Positions 27,370 through 35,174 of a stretch of 42,345 nucleotides of DNA are shown in pieces. The first letter of the stretch is position 1. Each line of letters opens with the position of its first letter. The stretch covers positions 1-42,345 of the forward strand of contig JACPDY010000090.1 of NCBI GenBank assembly GCA_016183775.1, written 5' to 3'. Position numbers and translations under genes: made by a program. The notes below the pieces were generated by a model. It worked only from the letters and a program-made list of their open reading frames with translations. It did no database searches and had not been told where the DNA came from. This DNA comes from Bacteroidota bacterium (lineage in GTDB: Bacteria; Bacteroidota; Bacteroidia; JABDFU01).

Positions 27370-28047
27370 ATGAGTGACAATAAAAAATTGATAGAATACT
27401 TATCGGGATTTGCATCTGAAGAGCGGGTAAAGAAATTTTACGATGTGATCAATAACCGTACACGACACTTTACTATTGTACTGGAAGATATTTACCAGCC
27501 GCACAATGCCAGCGCCGTGCTTCGTTCCTGTGATTGCTTTGGGATACAGGATGTACACATTATTGAAAATAAAAATCAATATACAGTAAACCAGGATATC
27601 GCCTTGGGCTCTTCAAAATGGCTCAATCTTATTAAGTATAAAGAGCATCCGAATAATACATTGGCTTGCATCAATGACCTTAAAAAGAAGGGGTATAAGA
27701 TCATTGCAACCAGCCCACATAAGGATGATAATATCATACAAAAACTGGATATAACCTCAAAAACAGCCCTGGTGTTCGGCACTGAACTAAAAGGTATATC
27801 TGATGAAGTTATGCGGCATGCGGATGGGTTTGTTAAAATACCCATGTTTGGATTTACAGAAAGCTTTAATATTTCAGTATCAGCCGCCCTGTGCCTGCAT
27901 ACACTTGTGCATAAGCTGCACCATTCGGAGATACACTGGCAGCTTGATAATAAAGAGAAAGAAGAGGTGATGATCGAATGGTTACGCAATTCCATTAACC
28001 GCTCGGAGCTGATAGAGGAAGAATATTACAAGAAGAAAAATACATAA
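27370..28047 (+). CDS. trmH: TrmH-family tRNA 2'-O-methyltransferase
   Basis: A SPOUT methyltransferase of about 225 residues, expected to methylate the 2'-OH of G18 in tRNA. Three SpoU motifs are seen: QPHNASAVLRSCDCFG with the catalytic arginine, VFGTELKGIS, and KIPMFGFTESFNISVSAAL, which forms the SAM-binding knot. The C-terminal RNA-binding helices (EEVMIEWLRNSI) fit TrmH rather than TrmL. The ATG at 27370 is preferred over the TTG two codons earlier. The gene is intact. Confidence 0.87.
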   Translation: MSDNKKLIEYLSGFASEERVKKFYDVINNRTRHFTIVLEDIYQPHNASAVLRSCDCFGIQDVHIIENKNQYTVNQDIALGSSKWLNLIKYKEHPNNTLACINDLKKKGYKIIATSPHKDDNIIQKLDITSKTALVFGTELKGISDEVMRHADGFVKIPMFGFTESFNISVSAALCLHTLVHKLHHSEIHWQLDNKEKEEVMIEWLRNSINRSELIEEEYYKKKNT

Positions 28048-28053
28048 GAGCTT

Positions 28054-28083
28054 TTGCCTTGTGAATTGCTTTGCCTACTTTTA
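28054..28083 (+). promoter_or_regulatory. Candidate promoter of the THX gene
   Basis: TTG (28054-28056), 19 bases, then TACTTTTA (28076-28083), one base from the Bacteroidota consensus. The start codon is 26 bases downstream. Confidence 0.55.
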
Positions 28084-28109
28084 CGGTATTAAACCAAATA
28101 AAAACAAAA

Positions 28110-28298
28110 ATGGGAAAAGGAGACAAAAAAAGCCGCAAAGGCAAAATATTTATGGGTTCGTATGGCGTAAGTCGCCCTCATAAAAAGAAAAAATCAAGAA
28201 GCGCATCACCAAAAAAGATAGCGAAGAAAGCTGAAAAAGCAGAGACAGCTGTTCCTAAAAAAACGGCTCCTAAGAAGGCAGCCAAGAAAAAAGATTAA
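28110..28298 (+). CDS. 30S ribosomal protein THX
   Basis: A 62-residue, very basic protein beginning MGKGDKKSRKGKIFMGSYG, the signature of the small 30S protein THX, which sits in a cavity at the top of the 30S head. An alternative start at 28071 would add 13 residues overlapping the promoter and is rejected. The C-terminal half is an unusually long Lys/Ala-rich tail (KKAEKAETAVPKK) that the Thermus protein lacks, but extended forms are normal in Bacteroidota. It has its own promoter and a bidirectional terminator. Confidence 0.85.
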   Translation: MGKGDKKSRKGKIFMGSYGVSRPHKKKKSRSASPKKIAKKAEKAETAVPKKTAPKKAAKKKD

Positions 28299-28301
28299 AA
28301 G

Positions 28302-28327
28302 AAACCCCTGAGCGATCGGGGGTTTTT
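28302..28327. terminator. Bidirectional terminator between THX and pdxH
   Basis: AAACCCC pairs with GGGGTTT around a nine-base loop with T-tract on the plus strand and TTTCTTTT on the minus strand. It lies 3 bases after the THX stop and 3 bases before the pdxH stop, and can serve both convergent genes. Confidence 0.8.
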
Positions 28328-28330
28328 GAT

Positions 28331-28987
28331 TTAAGGTGCCAGGCGTTGTAAATTCCAGCTAATCTCATCATCCGATAATGTAAACTGCATCCTGTCGTGC
28401 AAACGATTCTGACGGCCTTGCCAGAACTCTATCATTGATGGCTTTAACAAATAACCGCCCCAGAATGGAGGGCAGGGAACTTTTTCTCCGGGATATTTAG
28501 CCGATAATTCAACAAATTTTCCTTCAAGCACTTCTCTGCTTTTTATAACCTGGCTCTGTTCAGAAACCCATGCTCCTATCTTACTTTCACGCGGTCGCGA
28601 ATTAAAATATTTTTCTGATATTTCTGCACTTACCTTTTCCAGCCGGCCTTCAACACGTACCTGGCGTTCTATCTGCGGCCAGAAGAATGTCAGCGCAGCA
28701 TATGGGTTTTTAGCAATATCTACGCCCTTTTTGCTGTTATAATTGGTATAGAAAACAAATCCTTTATCAGTAAAACCTCTCAATAACACAATACGGGAAG
28801 ATGGCTTTCCATCAGCACTGACAGTGGAAAGGGCCATGGCATGGGGTTCGCTTACGTTGGCCGCGATGGCTTCCTTCATCCATAATTCAAACTGCAGGAC
28901 AGGATCTTTTGCAATTTCACTTTCATTCAGCTCCATCCGCGAATAGTCAGAACGGAGTTTTCGTATTTGCTGATTCAATTCATCCAT
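28331..28987 (-). CDS. pdxH: Pyridoxamine 5'-phosphate oxidase
   Basis: The 218-residue FMN enzyme that oxidises PNP/PMP to pyridoxal phosphate. It has RIVLLRGF (FMN phosphate contact), YTNYNSKKG, FFWPQIERQVRVEG, SRPRESKIGAWVSEQS and the C-terminal FWQGRQNRLHDR substrate and FMN motif. Length is normal and the gene intact. It is the last gene of a tight minus-strand run with the FPD-repeat, SpoIIE and caspase genes; the link in function is not obvious. Confidence 0.95.
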   Translation of the reverse strand: MDELNQQIRKLRSDYSRMELNESEIAKDPVLQFELWMKEAIAANVSEPHAMALSTVSADGKPSSRIVLLRGFTDKGFVFYTNYNSKKGVDIAKNPYAALTFFWPQIERQVRVEGRLEKVSAEISEKYFNSRPRESKIGAWVSEQSQVIKSREVLEGKFVELSAKYPGEKVPCPPFWGGYLLKPSMIEFWQGRQNRLHDRMQFTLSDDEISWNLQRLAP

Positions 28988-28995
28988 GGCATCTG

Positions 28996-29382
28996 TTATT
29001 TAATTCCGGGAAATGCTTCCACAAATTTAACTTTTATATCCGGAAACGCGTCTACTATCTGAACCTTCAGGTCGGGAAAGGCCTCGACTACCTGCCATTT
29101 CCCACACTGGTCAGGAAAAGCTTCAACCATTTTTACTTTAATATCAGGGAACGCGTCAACTATCTGGATTTTTATATCGGGAAAGGCGGTTACATATTTG
29201 ATCTTACCATATAATTTCATTCCATTGAATTTGCAATCGTCGGTGACCTTATCCCCATCAATCTTTCCCAACGCAATAGTCTTATTCACAACAGCCGAAT
29301 CCTTTGGCAAGGAGCCGGCAAAACAGGTAATTGCAATATGGCCGAAGAGAATTGGAAGAAATATTCTATTAACTATCTTCAT
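28996..29382 (-). CDS. Secreted FPD-repeat protein, possible 7(1) septoil-knot family
   Basis: About 128 residues from the ATG at 29382 (MKIVNRIFLP), with a signal peptide ending CFAGS. After CKFNGMKLYGKIKYV comes a regular series of six units of the form V-x-A-F-P-(D/G), each followed by a short strand such as IKIQIV, and one unit carrying QCGKWQ. Two cysteines (in DDCKF and DQCGKW) could pair. This pattern recalls the 7(1) septoil knot family (formerly a DUF), in which seven such strands make a very complex protein knot; I recognise it from memory, so the assignment is tentative. It lies 8 bases before pdxH and 15 after the SpoIIE gene. Its role is not known. Confidence 0.65.
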   Translation of the reverse strand: MKIVNRIFLPILFGHIAITCFAGSLPKDSAVVNKTIALGKIDGDKVTDDCKFNGMKLYGKIKYVTAFPDIKIQIVDAFPDIKVKMVEAFPDQCGKWQVVEAFPDLKVQIVDAFPDIKVKFVEAFPGIK

Positions 29383-29397
29383 TAAAAGCAATGTGAG

Positions 29398-32300
29398 TTA
29401 AAGGCGTGTTCCTATCAACAATATATCATCGACCTGCTCAAATCCCTCTTTCCATTGATCAATCGCTTTGGTCATGTATTCGCCCTGTTCTTTCATATCC
29501 AGGTGTTGCGTATCAAGCAGCATTTTCTTAAACGCGCTGTATTTCAGTTTTTTCCCATTCGCCCCTCCGAACTGGTCAGCATAGCCATCAGAAAAGATAT
29601 ATATACTATCCCCTTTTTCCAGTTGTATACTGTGATTTGTAAATTTATGCTGATCACCCGACTTAAGGTTGCCAATTGGAAATTTATTCGCTTTTATTTC
29701 ATTTAAAACACCGTTACGTATCCGGTACAATGGATTAAACGCTCCTGAATACTGCAGCTCGTTTGTTTTACGATCGAACATACAAAGCGCAATGTCCATG
29801 CCATCTTTTACCTGCTCTTCCGCGTGTGATTGGCGCAAAGTTTCACTTACACTTTTATTCAACGCGTCCAGAACAAGCGCGGGTTGAGTGATCCCCTGTT
29901 CACCCACTATTTGCTCAAGATGGTTATGCCCGATAATCGACATGAATGCTCCTGGAACGCCGTGTCCCGTACAATCAACTGCTGCGAACAACACTTTATC
30001 TCCTTTGTCGTGCAGCCAGTAAAAATCTCCACTCACAATATCCTTAGGCTTAAACAGGATAAATGTTTTCGGCAAATATTTTTCCACAAATTCATCAGGC
30101 GGCAGTATGGCATCCTGTATACGTTTTGCATAGCGTATGCTGGCCATTATATCTTTATTCTTTTCATCCAACTGCTTGTTCTTTTCCACTACTTCCGCCG
30201 TTCTTTTACGAACTTTTTCCTCAAGCACACGTTTTTCCACCACTAATTTGCGTTCCCTCCATTTTACATATGTAAAGAATAATACCACTCCGACAACCAC
30301 ATAGGTAAGGTATGCCCACCAGGTGAAATACCAGGGAGGCCTTACGCGGAATGAAAATGTTACAGGTTCCTTGTTCCATACTCCCAGGTTATTGGAAGCT
30401 TTGACTTTGAAGGTATAATTACCGGGAGCAAGATTTGAATAAATGACCGATGTTTGATTTGTTGCAGGCCGCCAGTTCTCTTCTTCCCCTTCAAGCATTA
30501 CCATAAATTTTACCGCGTCGGGATTGGAAATACATATACCTGAATAGCTGAACATCAATGTGTTTTGATCATAGCCCAAAGAATAATTATTTTCAAGGGG
30601 AATAGAGCGTGAGTAATTGTATTTGATATCAGTGATATTGGTAAGCGCTTCAAGCGTATTCAGCTGATCGTATGTAGAGTTGTATTTTATTACCCCGTTC
30701 ACAGTACCAAACCAGATATTTCCTTTTTTATCGACATGAACAGCATTCGGCTTGGTCTCAATGGCCGTGAACCCTTCGAATTTACCATAGGAAATAAAAT
30801 TTTTTGAATTTTGAACAAAACGACTGAGGCCTTTGTTTGTTCCTATCCAGACATCTCCTTTATTGTCTGTAACAAGCAGGTTAATATAATCCGATACCAA
30901 ACCATCCTGTGTTGTATAGTGCCTGAATGCTGTGCCATTGTATACAAATACCCCGCCGCCCGATGTGCCGATCCATAAGTTACCCGCTTTGTCTTCTGTT
31001 AATGCTGTGGGTGAGGTATTTGTTAATCCTTCCTTTTTAGCATATAATTTAAAATCTTTTCCATTGTATTTATACAACCCTCTTCCGACAACACTGATCC
31101 ATATATTATTTTTTGAATCGCAATATAACGCGTTTATTTCTTTCGCGTCGAAATTCCTTGTGCCTACAAAGTCTCTTATACTGGTGGCCTCAGGATCAAA
31201 CACAACCAAAGCATTACCAGTAGCGATCCAGATATTATCCTTTGCGTCAACGCACAACGCGGCAATGAATGGATTACTTATAAAGTCATTAACAACAGAA
31301 ACAGCACCGAACTCATTTGTTTTGGAGTTGTACTTCAATAATTTATCCTGGTAGGTACCCAGCCAAACATCTCCTTTGCTGTCGCGGACTGCCGCACGAA
31401 ATGCCACCTTTCCGCTGCCTATGATCTTTTCGTGATTGTTAAACGTGCCTGCGACAGGATCTAATACAGATACACCGTTGCCTGTTGCAATAAAAATATT
31501 TCCATTCTCCACTTCCTGAACAGCCCATACCTTGTCATTGATCAATCCCTGGGAAACATTATACGTAATAAAGCGCTCACCTTTAAAGATGAATAACCCG
31601 CTGCCCTGCGTACCAACCAGTATATTGCCTTCACGGTCAATACTCAGCGCGTAAATTTTCAAGGCTGGCAAACCATTACCTGCGTGATAGTTCGTCAATT
31701 TCCCATCAGCGGATAGTTTAACCAGTCCGTCGCCCCATGTGGCCGCCCAGGTATTACCATTCTTATCAAAAACAATATCGCGTATCCATACAGGAACGGG
31801 AAATGACCTGGTTGATCTTTTCACCGGATCATACTTTACAAGTGCCGGTTGACCTAAAGTGGAACCATACCAAAGGTTACCTTGTTCATCTTCTTTGATA
31901 GCGGACACATAAGCTACCGACTGTCCGTTTATACGAAGGAATTCGAACTTGTCTGAGCCGGGTAATAAATATTTTACTCCTACATCAGTGAGGAAACAGA
32001 TGTTTCCGTTTTTCGACTCAAACATACTGAACACATAGCTGCTCAGGCCGTCGCCGGAACAATAGAATTTTAAATTCCCTTCAGCAGTAAGTTCGTCATT
32101 TGGTTTATTGATCAGTACAACACCAAACATGGCAACGGACACCCATATTTTGCCTGTCTTATCTTCATAAATAGAATAGATCTTTTTATCCCTGATACTG
32201 TCAGGTGATAGCTTTTCAAACTTGTTGTCGATATAACGGGTTATGGTACCGGAACTGTGCCCAAGCCAAAGCTCGTCGTTACTGGTCAAGAGCATGGCGC

Positions 32301-32547
32301 TGATATTGTTATCAGCTAAGCCATCGTCGGTTGTGTAATTGTAAAAAGTCTTTCCATCGAATCGTGAAAGTCCGCCTTCTGTTCCGAGCCATATATTCCC
32401 CTTTTTATCCTGTACAATACCAATGACATTGGATTGAATAAGACCTTCGGTTACGGAGTAATTGTCGAATGAATAAAGTTGTGAGAATAACTGACCTGAA
32501 AGGAAGCAAAGGAGAATTAAAAAGAAACCATCTTTTTTACGATACAT
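29398..32547 (-). CDS. Propeller-Y_Y_Y sensor with SpoIIE phosphatase output
   Basis: A 1049-residue membrane receptor: signal peptide (1-22); about fourteen two-component-regulator propeller repeats (reg_prop, such as GNIWLGTEGGLSRFDG) filling roughly 25-680 and likely forming two periplasmic propellers; a Y_Y_Y beta-sandwich (about 690-765); a TM helix (about 770-790); a coiled coil (about 795-835); and a cytoplasmic PP2C/SpoIIE domain. Metal-binding aspartates are intact: SGDFYW (D841), DCTGHG (D858), FSDG (D987) and VDDILLIG (D1040-D1041). There is no histidine kinase or DNA-binding domain, so the output is dephosphorylation of an unknown partner. It sits between the caspase gene (14 bases upstream) and the FPD-repeat gene. 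Confidence 0.87.
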   Translation of the reverse strand: MYRKKDGFFLILLCFLSGQLFSQLYSFDNYSVTEGLIQSNVIGIVQDKKGNIWLGTEGGLSRFDGKTFYNYTTDDGLADNNISAMLLTSNDELWLGHSSGTITRYIDNKFEKLSPDSIRDKKIYSIYEDKTGKIWVSVAMFGVVLINKPNDELTAEGNLKFYCSGDGLSSYVFSMFESKNGNICFLTDVGVKYLLPGSDKFEFLRINGQSVAYVSAIKEDEQGNLWYGSTLGQPALVKYDPVKRSTRSFPVPVWIRDIVFDKNGNTWAATWGDGLVKLSADGKLTNYHAGNGLPALKIYALSIDREGNILVGTQGSGLFIFKGERFITYNVSQGLINDKVWAVQEVENGNIFIATGNGVSVLDPVAGTFNNHEKIIGSGKVAFRAAVRDSKGDVWLGTYQDKLLKYNSKTNEFGAVSVVNDFISNPFIAALCVDAKDNIWIATGNALVVFDPEATSIRDFVGTRNFDAKEINALYCDSKNNIWISVVGRGLYKYNGKDFKLYAKKEGLTNTSPTALTEDKAGNLWIGTSGGGVFVYNGTAFRHYTTQDGLVSDYINLLVTDNKGDVWIGTNKGLSRFVQNSKNFISYGKFEGFTAIETKPNAVHVDKKGNIWFGTVNGVIKYNSTYDQLNTLEALTNITDIKYNYSRSIPLENNYSLGYDQNTLMFSYSGICISNPDAVKFMVMLEGEEENWRPATNQTSVIYSNLAPGNYTFKVKASNNLGVWNKEPVTFSFRVRPPWYFTWWAYLTYVVVGVVLFFTYVKWRERKLVVEKRVLEEKVRKRTAEVVEKNKQLDEKNKDIMASIRYAKRIQDAILPPDEFVEKYLPKTFILFKPKDIVSGDFYWLHDKGDKVLFAAVDCTGHGVPGAFMSIIGHNHLEQIVGEQGITQPALVLDALNKSVSETLRQSHAEEQVKDGMDIALCMFDRKTNELQYSGAFNPLYRIRNGVLNEIKANKFPIGNLKSGDQHKFTNHSIQLEKGDSIYIFSDGYADQFGGANGKKLKYSAFKKMLLDTQHLDMKEQGEYMTKAIDQWKEGFEQVDDILLIGTRL

Positions 32548-32561
32548 GAGTCATTTCTACA

Positions 32562-34901
32562 TTATTTTTTCATGAAAAAGAAGGTGCCGTCTTCATCCTC
32601 GAGATCCTTGATCTTACGAAGTTTCGGGGCCTGGTTAGCTGTTTTCTGAACAGCAGAGGCTACCTTTTCCGAAATCTTGTCAATTGAAATGCAGCCATCC
32701 GGATTGTTGTTCAATGAGGCAGCGAATGTTTTTGTGAACTGGGAGTTGTCGGCAGCCAATTCGAAACCGGCGGATGAAAGTACCTGGGAGGATTTCAGTT
32801 TTGTTGATTCCCAATCATCACAGCGTCTTTCCTTAGGTGTTGCACGCATGGCAAGCATAAATGAGGGACCGGATTCACATGCATCAGTTATTACGAGGAG
32901 GTGGGCCAATTTATCATATCCCTGGAGCGATCCTTTTAAATTATTTATGCTAAAGTAAGTGAACTCATCATCCACTTTGGCATCCACAGGTATCCAATAG
33001 CCTGTCTGGTTCACGAACTTACCATGACCGGCATACCAGATAACAACTGATGTTACATTATTCAGCCTTAACTGATCGCGCAATTCAATAGAGAAGAATT
33101 TTTCAAGACCATCTTTGGTAAGATCTTTTTTATGAATTATTTTATTCACCTTATAATTTACAAGTGCTGATTTCATCATGGTCACGTCCTTACCGGGTCC
33201 TTCGAGTATCGGAAAGTTCTTGTAATTGGTATTTTCAACAAATACGACCCAGGTAATACCCATAGGATTATCCCTGGCCACAAGCGCCCCTTCCCTGTTG
33301 AGTTTGTATTTTACATTTGTTTCATTTCCATTGATATCTCTCACCCTGATATTTATATCGTTTTTATTGGCAATGCTCGCTTTGATGGAAAAGGTCGGAT
33401 TTAAAGCTTCAAGCGCATAACTGGCCGAAACACCTTCAACGATAATTGATTCGATCAGGCTCTCGTCCTTTACTTTGCCTTCAATATAAAGTTCGGGGTT
33501 GGTATTATCCATGAATATTTCATTGTCAGACGAAGCCATCGGCGATATTAATTCAACCAAAGGCTTATTGATCTCCGTGCGATCGATAGTGTAGATAATT
33601 TTTTTAGTATTATCGTATATATCGCTTGCCGTTATCGAAAATTCATTTCCGGTGCCTATCTGAATTCCTCCACTGAAATCGGGATTAAGAGTGTCCTTAC
33701 TAAAATTAGCAGGAACATTATTGATGTTTATAGCCTTGATCTTACTTGCATCCTTAACAGTCCCCCTTACTACGATCTCCGTTTTATCGCCGGGAAGTTT
33801 AACTACATTCTTTTCATTTGCTTTAGGTGTAAGAAGTTCTATTTCGGGTTTATAACTTTCACGGTTCAACTCGAACAGTTTTTCTATAGCGGCCTTCATC
33901 ATCTCTCTGGCTTTCTCATTATTCGGAGCAAGTGTCATTATCTTTTCATAATCGACCGCTGCCGATTTAAAATTGGTAAGCTGTTCATAGTTCCAGGCGC
34001 GTTTGTAATAAGCCTGCAAAAGATCCTTCCCGTTCATCCCGATCACTTTTGAGAAGTCGTATATCGCGTTCTGGTATTGACCTAATTTTTCGTAATACTC
34101 TCCCCTCTTCATGAATAACATTTCATTGTTCTGATCGCTGACAATTACCTTTGAAATATCATTCACAGCTGTTCCGAAATCATTTTTGCTGGCAAAGATG
34201 CAGCTGCGGGCATAAAAAATATCTTTATTGGTCGGATCTTTCGATATCGCTACATCAGCAATGCTTAATGCTTCGTCATACTTTTTCAGTTTATCCTGTA
34301 CAAGAATAAGTCCGACATAAGCTGGGATAAACTTTGAGTCATAGTATTTGGAATTTTTATAGTCCTTCTCCGCTTCAATATAATTTTTCAGACTGTCCAA
34401 CATAACCGCGTGATAGTAATAGGCCGGTGCTGTTCTTTTATTATCAATCCAGAGTTGTGAAGCCTCCAGTCCATCCTTGAAATTTTTGAGCTTCAAAAGA
34501 ACCTTGAGAAAAACCTCTATGGCTTCACTATATTCTTTATCCTTAACAATGGCATCCCTGAGCATTGCGTCGGCTTCCGTATACTTACCGAGATCATAAT
34601 AAAGACGTCCTGCATTGTAATAATTTTCTTTATCCTTGGGTGCAAAAACAGTTGCGCGCCTGTAGTCATCGGCCGCATCAGCACTTTTTCCTGTTTTTTC
34701 ATAGCAATATGCGCGGGCCTGATAAGCCTTAACATACTTGGGATCAAGTTCTATTGCTTTCGTATAACTGGCAATTGCATCCTGGTAGGACAGACTTTCA
34801 AGAAATTTCCCTCCGGTGCTGTAAAATTTTTTTGCACTCTGCCCTTTTACAAATAAAGTGCATATCAGAAGGGAAAATAACAGGAGTGTTTTCTTAAACA
34901 T
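32562..34901 (-). CDS. Secreted TPR protein with C-terminal caspase (C14) domain
   Basis: A 779-residue protein: signal peptide (1-20, ending KGQ), nine or so TPRs (about 25-345), two beta-sandwich/Ig-like segments (about 350-540, each ending in a D-x-x-G/N-x-x-K strand), and a caspase-like peptidase domain (551-779). The catalytic dyad is complete: H626 in WYAGHG and C675 in TDACESG. Orthocaspases of this type cut after basic residues or Asp depending on the S1 pocket, which I did not assign. Being exported, it may act in the periplasm or on the surface. It is the first gene of a four-gene run with the SpoIIE receptor. Confidence 0.87.
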   Translation of the reverse strand: MFKKTLLLFSLLICTLFVKGQSAKKFYSTGGKFLESLSYQDAIASYTKAIELDPKYVKAYQARAYCYEKTGKSADAADDYRRATVFAPKDKENYYNAGRLYYDLGKYTEADAMLRDAIVKDKEYSEAIEVFLKVLLKLKNFKDGLEASQLWIDNKRTAPAYYYHAVMLDSLKNYIEAEKDYKNSKYYDSKFIPAYVGLILVQDKLKKYDEALSIADVAISKDPTNKDIFYARSCIFASKNDFGTAVNDISKVIVSDQNNEMLFMKRGEYYEKLGQYQNAIYDFSKVIGMNGKDLLQAYYKRAWNYEQLTNFKSAAVDYEKIMTLAPNNEKAREMMKAAIEKLFELNRESYKPEIELLTPKANEKNVVKLPGDKTEIVVRGTVKDASKIKAININNVPANFSKDTLNPDFSGGIQIGTGNEFSITASDIYDNTKKIIYTIDRTEINKPLVELISPMASSDNEIFMDNTNPELYIEGKVKDESLIESIIVEGVSASYALEALNPTFSIKASIANKNDINIRVRDINGNETNVKYKLNREGALVARDNPMGITWVVFVENTNYKNFPILEGPGKDVTMMKSALVNYKVNKIIHKKDLTKDGLEKFFSIELRDQLRLNNVTSVVIWYAGHGKFVNQTGYWIPVDAKVDDEFTYFSINNLKGSLQGYDKLAHLLVITDACESGPSFMLAMRATPKERRCDDWESTKLKSSQVLSSAGFELAADNSQFTKTFAASLNNNPDGCISIDKISEKVASAVQKTANQAPKLRKIKDLEDEDGTFFFMKK

Positions 34902-35025
34902 AGTTATGCGCTTAACAAATGGATGATCGGTAATTTAACTACATCTGGTTTCTTATGCTGCTGATATAATCAGTTCCCACATGGTCCGCATGGCAAACTC
35001 CATAAAAACCAATATATTATACAGA

Positions 35026-35033
35026 CAAAAATA
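35026..35033 (-). promoter_or_regulatory. Possible -7 box upstream of the caspase operon
   Basis: TATTTTTG on the minus strand fits TAnnTTTG, about 125 bases before the caspase-gene start. No TTG occurs at the expected spacing. The 273-base region between the two divergent genes (34902-35174) holds no gene and is AT-rich. Confidence 0.3.
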
Positions 35034-35174
35034 TAAAAATACTGTATTATAGAAGGCTTAATTACTATTATTTATTATCAATTTTCAGCGCTCGTGTCCT
35101 TGCAATCCCCTTATTTTTATGTTTTAGCTTTTGTTTAAGGATAAATTGCGATTTTTAACACATCAATAGCGGAA

